Positions 35,301 to 42,940 of a DNA stretch of 64,000 bases are shown here, in pieces; within the stretch, counting starts at the first letter, position 1, and every line of letters starts with the position of its first letter. The notes under the pieces are model-generated. The model made no database searches, was not told the DNA's origin, and saw only the letters and a list, made by a program, of their open reading frames with translations. The position numbers and the translations under genes are program-made. Location: assembly GCA_963702195.1 (NCBI GenBank), contig OY969725.1:558001-622000 (forward strand). Direction: 5' to 3'. This stretch comes from AC-56 sp963702195. GTDB lineage: Bacteria > Actinomycetota > Thermoleophilia > Solirubrobacterales > 70-9.

Positions 35301-35414
35301 TCAAGTTACCTCGTGGCGCTCCCCACAATTCGGGCAGCCAAGCGCGGCCGAGGTGGCCGGCGCCGTCCATCCCCGGCGACCACGCGCAGCTCGCGGCCGC
35401 CGTTGCGGGCGCAC
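35301..35414 (-). CDS. Possible 37-aa zinc-knuckle microprotein (weak)
   Basis: Region 35169-35438 holds no larger gene. On the minus strand a short frame from GTG 35414 ends in LGCPNCGERHEVT, with one CPNC knuckle and a Cys/His pattern suggestive of half a zinc ribbon. No ribosome site is visible and the protein would be very basic. It could be chance, or a decayed zinc-ribbon gene. Confidence 0.2.
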   Translation of the reverse strand: MRPQRRPRAARGRRGWTAPATSAALGCPNCGERHEVT

Positions 35415-35438
35415 GCCCCAAAGCCAACCCAGCCGGGG

Positions 35439-35657
35439 CTACGGGGCATCGTCGCGGCCTCCGTCGATCAGCGCGGCGGCGACGCGCACCGCGCGCACGA
35501 GCGCCGGCAGGTCCTCGCCCACGAGCGTCAGGCGCCACGGGCCGCGCTCGAACACGACCTCGGCGGCCGGCTCGGGAGCCTCCCCAGCGCCGGGAGCGGT
35601 CACGACCTCACCCAGCGACGGAGTCTCAAAGTCCGACTCGAATCCCAGCGCACTCAT
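35439..35657 (-). CDS. Small hypothetical protein
   Basis: A 72-aa acidic protein, start MSALGFESDFETPSLGEV and a C-terminal strand-helix EVVFERGPWRLTLVGEDLPALVRAVRVAAALIDGG. A GGGAGG ribosome site eight bases before the ATG at 35657 supports it as a real gene. No family is recognised. It lies 55 bp downstream of the zinc-finger/nuclease-like gene on the same strand, so the two are probably cotranscribed and may act together. Confidence 0.6.
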   Translation of the reverse strand: MSALGFESDFETPSLGEVVTAPGAGEAPEPAAEVVFERGPWRLTLVGEDLPALVRAVRVAAALIDGGRDDAP

Positions 35658-35712
35658 CGCTCACGCCTCCCGAGGGTAAAGCCCGGCGGCACGGCCGAGC
35701 GGGCGTTCGGGG

Positions 35713-36267
35713 TCATTCGGTGCCCTCCAAGCCCTGCGCTCGGCGGAGAGCCGCAGTCAGATGGGCGTCCGGTTCCAGATCGCGGCGACGCAATCGGTGC
35801 TTACGCCCGCCCGCGCGCCCGAGGTCCTCGACCGCCTTCACGTCGGCGCGGTAGGCGGCCACAACGTGGAAGTCGTGGTCGAACACGACGCCGACGAACT
35901 CCTGGAAGTCCAGCCTGGTGAAGTCCCAATGCGTCGGCGGCCGGCCTGCAGTTTCTCGGCGTCCCTTCACCTGCACCCGCTTGCCGTCCGGCAGTTCGAG
36001 GTCATAGCCCCGCTCGGCCTGACTTTGCGCGAGCTTGCCGCCGAGAGTTTGCTGCACGAGCCACTCGGCGTAATCGCCCGCGAGTCTCCCGCTCCGGATC
36101 ACACCGCGGCGAAGCAGTTCATTCTCGGCCTTGGCGATCTGCTCTAGAAGGTCTCGGGTCCTCACGGTCGCGCCCCAGGTGTTGATAGCGCAGAAGTCCG
36201 GCCCCTCGCAGGGCCGGTCAATGTGCGCGCGGCAGTCCGGGCAGTAGTGGCAGCGATCATCCGGCAC
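35713..36267 (-). CDS. Zinc-finger plus PD-(D/E)XK nuclease-like protein (DUF6998-like)
   Basis: A 184-aa protein from GTG 36267, which has a GGAGGAG ribosome site. The N-terminus is cysteine-rich (RCHYCPDCRAHIDRPCEGPDFC, Cys pairs at about 6-12 and 20-26), a small zinc site. The C-terminal domain has GDYAEWLVQQTLGGKLA, GYDLELPDGKRVQVKGRRET, matching nuclease-like DUF6998 proteins: an acidic residue in DYAE, an Asp in GYD and a QVKGRR lysine in a PD-(D/E)XK-like layout. A role in defence or DNA processing is inference. A shorter start at GTG 36165 would drop the zinc site and is less likely. Divergent from the 36350 gene. Confidence 0.6.
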   Translation of the reverse strand: MPDDRCHYCPDCRAHIDRPCEGPDFCAINTWGATVRTRDLLEQIAKAENELLRRGVIRSGRLAGDYAEWLVQQTLGGKLAQSQAERGYDLELPDGKRVQVKGRRETAGRPPTHWDFTRLDFQEFVGVVFDHDFHVVAAYRADVKAVEDLGRAGGRKHRLRRRDLEPDAHLTAALRRAQGLEGTE

Positions 36268-36349
36268 CCGGCCGTTCTCCTCCGAGGGGCTTCGGAGTTG
36301 CTGGGGACGCTGGGGCGGCGAGTCCGATGGGGTGCCCATAATCCAGGCG

Positions 36350-36877
36350 ATGCCCGACGTTCCTGCGATCTGCGACAACTGCGGTGCGGTGTTCCCGTCC
36401 GGACTCTTCGTGGAGGACGTGCGGAACCTTTGGATGTCCGGGAACAAGGCCGGCCCTTGCCCGAGCTGCGGCGCAATGGGCAGCATCCCGGACGGCCTCT
36501 ACGACACGGTGGGAGACAGCCTCCGAATCGTCACGAGCTGGGCGCCTGAGGATCGCGACCGATTCGCCACGACCCTCGCGGACGCCCAGCAAGCGGGCGA
36601 CCGGGACGCTGCCGCCGAGGCAATCAGCACGGCCCCGGGGCTGGCCGAGGTCGCGGCGCGAATCGTGCCTCGCGATGCGGCGCAGTTCTGGGCGTTCATC
36701 GCCTGCCTCCTGACCCTGCTGCAGATGCTCGGCGTGGGACGCTCCGAACCGTCCGTGAATATCAACGAAACGCGGGTGGTCGAGCGGGTCATGGAGCGTC
36801 TGGCGCCCACGGTGCCCGAGCCGCAGCGGCCGGCCCACGGGCAAGAGCACCGCCTGCAGCATCCGGACTCGCCGTGA
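36350..36877 (+). CDS. Zinc-ribbon protein with C-terminal transmembrane segment
   Basis: A 175-aa protein. The N-terminal CDNCGAVFPSG and GPCPSCGAMG give a C4 zinc ribbon (about residues 9-42). A helical middle part contains DRDAAAEAISTAPGLAEVAARIV, followed by a hydrophobic helix FWAFIACLLTLLQMLGV (about 122-138) and a polar tail. The ATG at 36350 lies 7 nt after CATAAT, so a leaderless start; an in-frame GTG at 36332 is less likely. The stop TGA is inside the start of a large inverted repeat. No family recognised. Confidence 0.65.
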   Translation: MPDVPAICDNCGAVFPSGLFVEDVRNLWMSGNKAGPCPSCGAMGSIPDGLYDTVGDSLRIVTSWAPEDRDRFATTLADAQQAGDRDAAAEAISTAPGLAEVAARIVPRDAAQFWAFIACLLTLLQMLGVGRSEPSVNINETRVVERVMERLAPTVPEPQRPAHGQEHRLQHPDSP

Positions 36878-37139
36878 CACGGGTTGGTCAATTTCCAACC
36901 CGTGTCGGCACGGGTTGCGCAAGGGGCCGAATCCGGCTCCAGGCCGCCACTTGTCACGGGTTGCACAGGTTGGCGGGTATGGGTCCCCCAGCGGCCGTCC
37001 CCCGGGGGCTGGTGCAATCGCCGCTAGACCCCCCATACCACCCAACCCGTACCACCCGTGACAAACCGTTTGCGGATGCGGGGTTTCGAGGTTTTCGCTA
37101 ACCCGTTCCGACACGTGTCGGAACGGGATGAAACCCGTG
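36876..37139. repeat. Palindrome- and iteron-rich tract, candidate replication origin or terminators
   Basis: GACACGGGTTGG (36876-36887) pairs with CCAACCCGTGTC (36895-36906). CACGGGTTG recurs at 36909-36917 and 36955-36963; CAACCCGTA and ACCCGTG words recur at 37043-37060 and 37132-37139. A perfect 26-bp palindrome runs 37102-37127 (core CCGACACGTGTCGG). No gene fits this 275-bp gap between convergent ends. The repeats next to the DUF3631 gene suggest an origin; the two strong dyads could also be bidirectional terminators. Confidence 0.5.
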
Positions 37140-37152
37140 TCGCGTGCAGCCA

Positions 37153-38430
37153 TCAGGTGAGGCCCGGTCGGTCGTCGTCGTCGGGGTCTGGCTCGCCCGC
37201 GGCCGGATCCAGGTAGCGCCTCCAGGCGTCCTCGAACGTCGAGCGCCGATAGCCGCGCTTACGCTTGCCGTCCTCGAACCGCAGCACGTGCGGGGCGATC
37301 CCGTAGCCGTTCAGATAGAACGCCAGGCGCTCGGCGCTCAGCGGGCGGCCATGCTGATGCTCGGACCAGGGTGCATCCTCCAAGCCGCGCAGCCCGGCGA
37401 GCAGCCCTTGGGTCGTCATTTGCTCAGGATCATCGGAGTTACGGAACACCCGGCGGCAGTCCTCCAGCGCCCGCGCCTTGATCGTGGTGGTGGTGCCCGC
37501 GCGCCCGCCCTGGATCACGCGCACGAGCGCCTCGCGGGCGCGCTGGGGCCAATCGCCGCCGGCCAGGTCGGCGATGGCGATTAGCGGCTCCACGGAGTCC
37601 TGCTCGCGGTCCGACAAATCCTCCGGCAGTTCCGGCCACGCCGCGCGCAGTTCCTCGACGTGCTCCCCGGACCAACCGGTCCCGAGCATGTGTAGTTGCC
37701 TCAGCGGGAGCGCAACCTCCACGTCACGCATACGGAAGCGCTCGACGGTCTCCGACGCCGTGCGCTTCTTCAACACGATGGGGATGGAGCGATCCGCGAT
37801 GGTGTCCGGCGGAACGCCGATGCCGGCGAACGCCTTGGCGCAGAACACCGGGAACCGCTGAATCTTGATCTTCCGTCCGACCGTCTCGCAGCGCGGCACC
37901 ACGGCCCCGCGCCGGTTCCCAGCGTTCAGGGCGCCTCGCAGGTCCTCGTGCTCCTCGTTGCGCCCCGTGTCGGACCAAATCGAGTCGATCTCGTCCAGCA
38001 GCAACGTGGGCGGCTGATCGTCCGCCATGATCCGAAAGACGGTGGCGGCGGTCGGCCGTGATGCCCAATGCTCCGACCTCGCGACCAGCTCCACGAGCAC
38101 TTCCAGGAGTCGGGTCTTGCCGGACTGCTTCTCGGCGCTGCGAACGCTTAGATAGGGGGTGTTCTCGAACGCCTCAATGGCGTGCGTATGGAGCACCCAC
38201 AGCGCCAGGGCTAGCTGCTGGTCATCGCTGAGCACGACGAAGCGCCGCACCTGCTCCATGATGCGCTGGATGAGTTCGCCCGTGGGCGGGCTCGTGCCGC
38301 TGGCCTCGTTGGCTTCCATGTGCGACGGATCGCCGGCCGTGCTGGCCTCCGGACGGGTGCCGCCGATGCTGGGCGCCTCGGGCTCGACGGCCTCGGCCGT
38401 CAGCGCGTCACAAGGTGGTAGTGTTTGCAT
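37153..38430 (-). CDS. DUF3631 replication-type ATPase of the element
   Basis: A 425-aa protein with the DUF3631 domain in most of its length. A Walker-A-like segment SAEKQSGKTRLLEVLVEL is near residue 100 and a Walker-B-like LLLDEIDSIW near 140, followed by RGALNAGNRRGAVVPRCE and VFCAKAFAGIG. DUF3631 proteins sit on actinobacterial islands and phages as helicase or replication proteins. The ATG at 38430 overlaps the end of the XRE gene by 23 bp with GAGAGGA upstream; a later start is possible. It is transcribed from the right end and ends beside the palindrome tract, which it may recognise. Confidence 0.8.
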   Translation of the reverse strand: MQTLPPCDALTAEAVEPEAPSIGGTRPEASTAGDPSHMEANEASGTSPPTGELIQRIMEQVRRFVVLSDDQQLALALWVLHTHAIEAFENTPYLSVRSAEKQSGKTRLLEVLVELVARSEHWASRPTAATVFRIMADDQPPTLLLDEIDSIWSDTGRNEEHEDLRGALNAGNRRGAVVPRCETVGRKIKIQRFPVFCAKAFAGIGVPPDTIADRSIPIVLKKRTASETVERFRMRDVEVALPLRQLHMLGTGWSGEHVEELRAAWPELPEDLSDREQDSVEPLIAIADLAGGDWPQRAREALVRVIQGGRAGTTTTIKARALEDCRRVFRNSDDPEQMTTQGLLAGLRGLEDAPWSEHQHGRPLSAERLAFYLNGYGIAPHVLRFEDGKRKRGYRRSTFEDAWRRYLDPAAGEPDPDDDDRPGLT

Positions 38431-38743
38431 GGTCAAGTAGTTCCTCTCGCGCCGTGGTGGGCGCATTGGTTTCGGGGCCGGCCTTCGTGCCGGCCTCTTG
38501 GCTTTCATAGGTGCGCTTCAACGCTCCGCGCCGGGTGCAGTCGGCGCCGAAAAGTTCCTGCGGGCGCACACCCAGCGCGGAGGCGATCTTCCGTGCCAGC
38601 TTCGGCGAGGGGCGGCGCTTGCCCCGCTCCAGCAGCGAGATCGCGGATTGCGTCACGCCGGCCATCTCGGCTAGTTCAGTCTGGCTCAGTTCACGGGCAC
38701 CGGCTCGCCAGTAGTTGAAGGTTCGAGTTTGGGTCATGAGCAT
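38408..38743 (-). CDS. XRE-family transcriptional regulator
   Basis: A 111-aa DNA-binding protein. The HTH_3/XRE domain spans about residues 15-70: ELSQTELAEMAGVTQSAISLLERGKRRPSPKLARKIASALGVRPQELF, with the recognition helix around VTQSAISLLERG. The C-terminal tail (71-111) is polar and disordered. ATG 38743 or the in-frame ATG at 38737 could be used; a TAGAAC box lies 6 nt upstream of the latter. As the first gene at the right end, before the DUF3631 gene, it probably represses replication/excision of the element, like a cI- or Stl-type switch; this is inference. Confidence 0.88.
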   Translation of the reverse strand: MLMTQTRTFNYWRAGARELSQTELAEMAGVTQSAISLLERGKRRPSPKLARKIASALGVRPQELFGADCTRRGALKRTYESQEAGTKAGPETNAPTTAREELLDHANTTTL

Positions 38744-39210
38744 GTTCTACAGCACGTTGCGCCATTTTCGGCAGAAGCTTTTCGCCTGCAAATCACGTAT
38801 AGACCTGAGCTGGGTCAAAGGGGGCAGCTCCTCGCAGCGGCTCGATTGTGCGGCCGCCCCCGCGCACCTAGCGCGCCGCGAATCGAAATCGGGCGCACTC
38901 GGCGCCGGGACTCGGAGCCCGGCCGGCAGGTCGAGCCTCCCCCGCGTTGCCGACAGTTCGAGGTTCCTCAGTACCGGCGGCCGAATCCCCGGCGAGTCCA
39001 CGTCTGCGACCGTCGCTGGGTTCCGCCGCGATGGTGTTCGATGCCGGACTCGCTGGGGGTGCGAATCCTTTGTCACCCATTCCGCGCGCCGCCGTGTCAC
39101 CCGTTCGTCACCCAAACGCGGGAGACGCTGCGCGGAGCGTTGCGGACCTGCGAGCCCCGAACTCCGCTTGTCTGCGGGCCTCCGTTGAAGCCGTGCGGAC
39201 CAGGAAACCT
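38744..39210. other. 467-bp right-end region of the element, no gene
   Basis: No supported coding sequence. It contains three direct GTCACCC repeats near the end (39069-39117), the promoter side of the XRE gene, and a joint-like segment next to the tRNA. Several longer frames overlap but have no starts, ribosome sites or family signal. Confidence 0.6.
39069..39117 (+). promoter_or_regulatory. Putative integrase arm-type sites, right end
   Basis: TTTGTCACCC (39069-39078), GTGTCACCCGTTC (39094-39106) and CGTCACCCAAAC (39106-39117), all in the same orientation as the two at the left end. Spacing from the att core (about 94-142 bp) matches the left end. Confidence 0.5.
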
Positions 39211-39236
39211 ATGGGCGCGGCTGGTTTCGAACCAGC
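39211..39236. other. Right attachment site in tRNA-Val
   Basis: The 26-bp copy identical to 29164-29189. On the minus strand it forms the T-arm and the 3' half of the acceptor stem of the intact tRNA-Val, so integration at this end preserves the tRNA. Confidence 0.7.
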
Positions 39237-39283
39237 GACCTCTCGCGTGTGAAGCGAGCGCTCTCCCACTGAGCTACGCGCCC
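39212..39283 (-). tRNA. tRNA-Val(CAC)
   Basis: Cloverleaf read on the minus strand: acceptor stem GGGCGCG / CGCGCCC, D-arm with GCTCAGTGGGAGAGC, anticodon stem CTCGC / GCGAG around the loop TTCACAC (anticodon CAC, decoding GUG), and T-arm GCTGG / CCAGC around TTCGAAA. Discriminator base A; CCA is not encoded. The 3' end is the integration site of the neighbouring island. Confidence 0.97.
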
Positions 39284-39402
39284 TGAAACGGGGCCTGATG
39301 ATAGGCGGCGGGCGGATCACCGCAATCTGCGTCCACCCCCTCGGGCGTGGATTGCGTTGACCCGGCTTCGGCGGACGCGTGCCGCGTGCGAGGATGCTCC
39401 CC

Positions 39403-39828
39403 GTGAAGGTCACGATGATGCTCGCGGACGCCGCCCAGGCCGTCGAGGGCAAGCTCTACATCCTGGGTGGCGGCTGGTCCGTCACCGGTCCCGAGCCGAG
39501 CGCCTCGGCGATCGCCGCCTACATCCAGGTCCCATGGGACCGCACCAACGTCGAGCACCAGTTCCGGTTCGAGCTGATCGACAGCGACGGACAGCCTGTC
39601 TCCGCGGAGAGCCCGGAAGGGGAGGAGGAGCCGGTGACGATCGAGGGTGCCTTCGAGGTCGGAAGGCCTGTCGGAGTGCGGCCTGGGACGCCGATCGACG
39701 TGCCGCTCGCGATCAACATCGGGCCGTTGATGCTGCCCCCCGGAGACCGATTCGAGTGGCGGCTGATGATCGACGGGGAGACGTCGGAGGACTGGCGGCT
39801 GGCCTTCTCGACGCGTCCCGCCGGCTGA
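39403..39828 (+). CDS. DUF6941-like protein
   Basis: A 141-aa cytosolic beta-rich protein. The family-like pattern is KVTMMLADAAQAVEGKLYILGGGWSVTGPEPSASAIAAYIQVPWD, then FRFELIDSDG and INIGPLMLPPGDRFEWRLMIDG. Such proteins are found widely in actinobacteria with no known role; the DUF6941 name is from memory. The GTG at 39403 is chosen because GAGGA lies eight bases upstream; in-frame GTG 39379 or ATG 39394 are possible. It stands alone between the tRNA and the regulator gene. Confidence 0.72.
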   Translation: MKVTMMLADAAQAVEGKLYILGGGWSVTGPEPSASAIAAYIQVPWDRTNVEHQFRFELIDSDGQPVSAESPEGEEEPVTIEGAFEVGRPVGVRPGTPIDVPLAINIGPLMLPPGDRFEWRLMIDGETSEDWRLAFSTRPAG

Positions 39829-39873
39829 TCGACTGACTGGTTTCGGCAGGCCCCGAGGGGGAAAGGGGACAGG

Positions 39874-40827
39874 ATGGCCGTACGGGCCTTTCGCCACGAG
39901 GCGCTCTTCTATTCCGGGGGGGACTCCTTCCTGGCCGGAACCATGCCGTTCATCCGCGACGGGGTTGCGGCGGGTGAGCCGGTGATGGTCGCGGTCAGCC
40001 AGGAGAAGATCGAGCTCCTTCAGAGCAGTCTCAACGGATCCTCCGAAGGCGTCACGTTCGCCGACATGCACGAGCTCGGGCGCAACCCCGCGCTGATGAT
40101 CCCCGCCTGGGCGGAGTTCATGGCGCGTCATGCCGCCGGCGGGCGGCGGGCGCGCGGCATCGCGGAGCCCATCTGGGCGGAGCGCACTCATCCGGAGGTC
40201 GTCGAATGCGAGCACCACGAATCGCTCGTCAATCTCGCCTTCGCGGACGGCCCCGGAGCCTGGCTCCTGTGCCCCTACGACACCGAGACCCTCCGGCCCG
40301 GAATCCTGCGGGCAGCCGTCCGGACTCACCCGCTGATCGACGACCACGGAACGCAGCGCGAGTCGACCGCCTACCTCGAGCCCCAGGAAACCGGGGCCCC
40401 CTTCGACGGGTCGCTGCCCGACCCGCCGGGCGACGCGGAGGAGCTTCCGTTCGACTCCCCCGACGATCTCGGGACCGCACGCGGGTTCGTGGCGGACCTG
40501 GCCGCAGGTCAAGCGATCGAGCGCGATCGCGCCGATGGGCTGGTCCTCGCCGTCGACGAGCTGGTGACCAACTCGCTGCGCCACGGCGGTGGGAGCGGGG
40601 TTCTACGCGCATGGCGTGAGGACGAGGACGTCGTGTGCGAGGTGGCCGACGCCGGGACAATCTCCGATCCGCTGGTCGGCCGGCTTCGCCCCTCCCTGCA
40701 CAAGCAGAGCGGGCGCGGTCTGTGGATCGCGAACCACTTCTGCGACCTCCTCCAGATCCGCTCGTCGAGCGCGGGGACGAAGATCCGTGCTCGGCTCGGG
40801 CCTCTCGTGAGCCCGGTCGCCGCGTAG
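39874..40827 (+). CDS. MEDS-domain anti-sigma / histidine-kinase-like regulator (RsbA type)
   Basis: A 317-aa protein with an N-terminal MEDS domain (about 1-165: FRHEALFYSGGDSFLAGTMPFIRDGVAAGEPVMVAVS) and a C-terminal HATPase (about 200-315) like RsbW anti-sigma kinases. The N-box is LVLAVDELVTNSLRHGG, the G1-type motif EVADAG and the G2-like GRGLWIAN. In mycobacteria and relatives, RsbA-like proteins control a stress sigma factor by methanogen/stress sensing. It contains no DHp domain or phosphoacceptor His, so it is unlikely to be a classic sensor kinase. It lies directly upstream of the SRP RNA. The sigma partner is not in the window. Confidence 0.85.
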   Translation: MAVRAFRHEALFYSGGDSFLAGTMPFIRDGVAAGEPVMVAVSQEKIELLQSSLNGSSEGVTFADMHELGRNPALMIPAWAEFMARHAAGGRRARGIAEPIWAERTHPEVVECEHHESLVNLAFADGPGAWLLCPYDTETLRPGILRAAVRTHPLIDDHGTQRESTAYLEPQETGAPFDGSLPDPPGDAEELPFDSPDDLGTARGFVADLAAGQAIERDRADGLVLAVDELVTNSLRHGGGSGVLRAWREDEDVVCEVADAGTISDPLVGRLRPSLHKQSGRGLWIANHFCDLLQIRSSSAGTKIRARLGPLVSPVAA

Positions 40828-40867
40828 GCTCCCGTCCTCCGGCGCGCGCCGTCCTCTAGGATCTCCA

Positions 40868-41146
40868 GCGGACCGTGCTAGGCGGGGAGGTAGCGGTGCC
40901 CTGTCACCCGCAATCCGCTCTAGCGGGGCTGAATGCCCGTCTGAGGGTCGCGGCCTTCGGGGTCAGTACGCCGCGGGCGGCGCTGACGGCCAGGTCCCGC
41001 GCAATGCGCGCCCGCGAACCAGGTCAGATCCGGAAGGAAGCAGCCTTAAGCGGTAGCGAGCATGTGCCGCGGACCAGCCTGGCCCGAGCCAACCGTGACG
41101 CAAGCGCCCGGGGACTGCTCTCGACGGCGGGCCGCACGGTCCTGCC
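40868..41146 (+). ncRNA. ffs: Signal recognition particle RNA (large bacterial type)
   Basis: The Alu-domain 5' half matches the bacterial large-type signature GTGCTAGGCGGGGAGGTAGC and CCTGTCACCCGCAATCC; the S-domain hairpin has GGTCAGATCCGGAAGGAAGC with the GGAA tetraloop bound by Ffh. GGACCGTGC (40870-40878) pairs with GCACGGTCC (41134-41142) to close the long helix, defining the ends to within a few bases. A TAGGAT -10 box is at 40857-40862, with a predicted start near 40869. It precedes the dnaX-ybaB-recR block, its usual synteny. Confidence 0.92.
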
Positions 41147-41233
41147 TTAGCCGGCGGTCACGACGGTGGTCGAGTTGCGGCGATATGGGTGCCGGAACTC
41201 GACCATCGTGGGCGACCCCGGGGCCGCAGCGCG

Positions 41234-42004
41234 TCAGCGATCCTCGGGCACGACCGGCGCCAGCTTCCCGACCTTCGGCGAGATGCCGCCGCTCGGGGTG
41301 CCACCGCCTCCGCCACCGCCGACACCGGTGCCGCCGTTCGAGCCACCGTCGCCGTCGCCGCTCGAGCCACCCGATCCGGAGCCGGTGCCGCCGTTGTGGC
41401 CGTGGCCGCCGTGATGGTGCTTGCCGCCGCCGGAGGATCCGCCGCCGCCACCGTCGCCGCCGCCAGACTTCGGGCACCTGCGCGTGTACACCACCCGCGC
41501 CGGATGCCCCGGCTTGCTCGGCGAGTGCGACCACGAGAGGTGCAGGTGGTTGCCCCGCCCATGGCCGGCGTCGCCGTTCCAGCCCACCCAGCGCCACGGC
41601 ATGATCGGCTCGTTCTGCCGCGGCTCGGCGAGGTGCGCGAGCTCGCCGATCTCGTTCCAGGTTCCGCCCCGCGAGGCGTTCGGGACGATGTCGGTCGCGA
41701 GGCCGATCGGATGCTCTCCGTTCTCGGCGTGCACGGGGTCCCGCGAGTAGCCGTCGGTGATGAAGATGTCGAACTTACGCTTCATCCACCGGATGTCCGG
41801 GATCAGCCGCCGGTCGATCTTCTCGCCGGGGAATCCGGGGATGGGGACGAACTTGCCGCCGTTGACCGTCTTGCAGAGATCGCCGCCGATCTTCTGGCTG
41901 CGCATGCCGGTTGCGCTCGAGGCGGCGATGCAGAGCATCCCCAGCGCGAGCACGAGCGACGCCCCGACCAAGCGCCCACGGAGTCCGTTCCCCCAACCTG
42001 CCAT
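41234..42004 (-). CDS. Exported M15-like zinc peptidase/carboxypeptidase with Gly-rich tail
   Basis: A 256-aa exported protein. A signal peptide (about 10-32, LVGASLVLALGMLCIAASSATG) is followed by a domain resembling D,D-/L,D-carboxypeptidases of the M15/MEPMEP type: DGYSRDPVHAENGEHPIGLATDIVPN with the HxxxxxxxD-type zinc site and NHLHLSWSHS with the last His ligand. From about residue 190 the tail is glycine/serine/histidine-rich (KHHHGGHGHNGG and long Gly runs), a flexible wall linker. The ATG at 42004 is chosen; the 600-codon upstream frame is a shadow antisense to the methyltransferase and dnaX. It likely cuts peptidoglycan peptide stems. Confidence 0.72.
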   Translation of the reverse strand: MAGWGNGLRGRLVGASLVLALGMLCIAASSATGMRSQKIGGDLCKTVNGGKFVPIPGFPGEKIDRRLIPDIRWMKRKFDIFITDGYSRDPVHAENGEHPIGLATDIVPNASRGGTWNEIGELAHLAEPRQNEPIMPWRWVGWNGDAGHGRGNHLHLSWSHSPSKPGHPARVVYTRRCPKSGGGDGGGGGSSGGGKHHHGGHGHNGGTGSGSGGSSGDGDGGSNGGTGVGGGGGGGTPSGGISPKVGKLAPVVPEDR

Positions 42005-42054
42005 TGGGCCATTGAATCGGCACAGGGGTGGCAATGTTGAAATAGTGCGACCAG

Positions 42055-42871
42055 ATGACCGGGGGAACGGATTTTCCAGGCCGTCACCGAGATCCAGCAG
42101 CAGGTCTGGTCGAAGGGCGACTTCGCCAAGATCGGTATCGCCGCCCAGATGGTGGCCGAGCAGCTCTGCGAGGCCGTCGACGTCCTCCCGGGGCAGCGCG
42201 TCCTGGACGTCGCGTGTGGGGCCGGCAACGGCGCGATCGCCGCCGCGCGGCGAAACGCGCAGGCCGTCGGGCTCGACTACGTCCCGGAGCTCCTGGAGCG
42301 GGCGCGAGAGCGCGCGGCCGCCGAGGGTTTCGAGATCGAGTTCGTCGAGGGTGACGCCCAGGACCTCCCGTTCGACGACGGCTCGTTCGACATCGTCGTC
42401 TCGACCTTCGGCGCCATGTTCGCGCCCGACCAGGAGAAGACGGCCTCGGAGCTGCTGCGCGTTTGCCGCTCCGGCGGCAAGATCGGTATGGCCAACTGGC
42501 CACCCCGAGGGCTGGTCGGCGGCGGGATGTTCAAGATCACGGCGGAGCATGCGCCGCCTCCGCCCGGGGTCCTGCCGCCGGTCCTGTGGGGCACGGAGGA
42601 GCGGCTGCGCGAGCTCTTCGGCGACGGCGTCTCCGAGCTCACGGTGGACCAGGAATTCTGGAGCTTCCGCTACACCTCGCCGGAGGCCTGGCTGGAGTTC
42701 TTCAAGACCTACTTCGGCCCCATGATCATGGCCTTCGCGCGGGTGGGCGACGACGGCGCGCCGGCGCTGGAGAAGGACCTGCTGGACTTCATGCGGGAGT
42801 CCAATCGCGCCGGCGACGCAGCCCTGGTCGCCCCGGCGGAGTACTCCCAGGTCGTCGCGGTCCGCGCCTGA
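42055..42871 (+). pseudogene. SAM-dependent methyltransferase with apparent +1 frameshift near its start
   Basis: A class I methyltransferase of about 271 aa if repaired. Reading ATG 42055 gives MTGGTDF; after one base around 42076-42078, a different frame continues QAVTEIQQQVWSKGDFAKIGIAAQ and joins the long ORF from ATG 42149. The QQQVWSKGDF...AEQLC start is typical of the family. The SAM site VLDVACGAGNGAIAAAR and VEGDAQDLPFDDGSFDIVVSTFG are intact. A TAGTGC box lies 6 nt before ATG 42055, supporting that start. A sequencing error, real disruption or internal start at 42149 (240 aa) are alternatives. Confidence 0.65.
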
Positions 42872-42940
42872 TCCGCGTTCGGCGAGCTGGCGAGATCGCC
42901 ACTCGGACCGGCCCGACGCCGCAGCTAGACTCGACCGACC

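Larger units (their letters stand above)
29164..39236. mobile_element. Integrative element in tRNA-Val(CAC), about 10.07 kb
   Basis: Bounded by a perfect 26-bp direct repeat (29164-29189 and 39211-39236) that is the 3' end of the tRNA-Val gene. Integrase and an excisionase-like HTH gene sit at the left end, a XRE regulator and a DUF3631 ATPase at the right end, small accessory genes between. GTCACC(C) repeats lie about 90-140 bp inside both ends. No relaxase, FtsK/TraB translocase, capsid or terminase gene is visible, so the island is not obviously self-transmissible; a phage-satellite or mobilisable element is the best guess. Excision would leave an intact tRNA gene. Confidence 0.8.

Noticed and set aside
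29164..39236. Complete prophage
   Set aside because: No capsid, portal, terminase or tail genes in the interval.
40868..41146. Short 4.5S-type SRP RNA only
   Set aside because: The upstream part has the Alu-domain signature of the large bacterial SRP RNA and closes with the 3' end.
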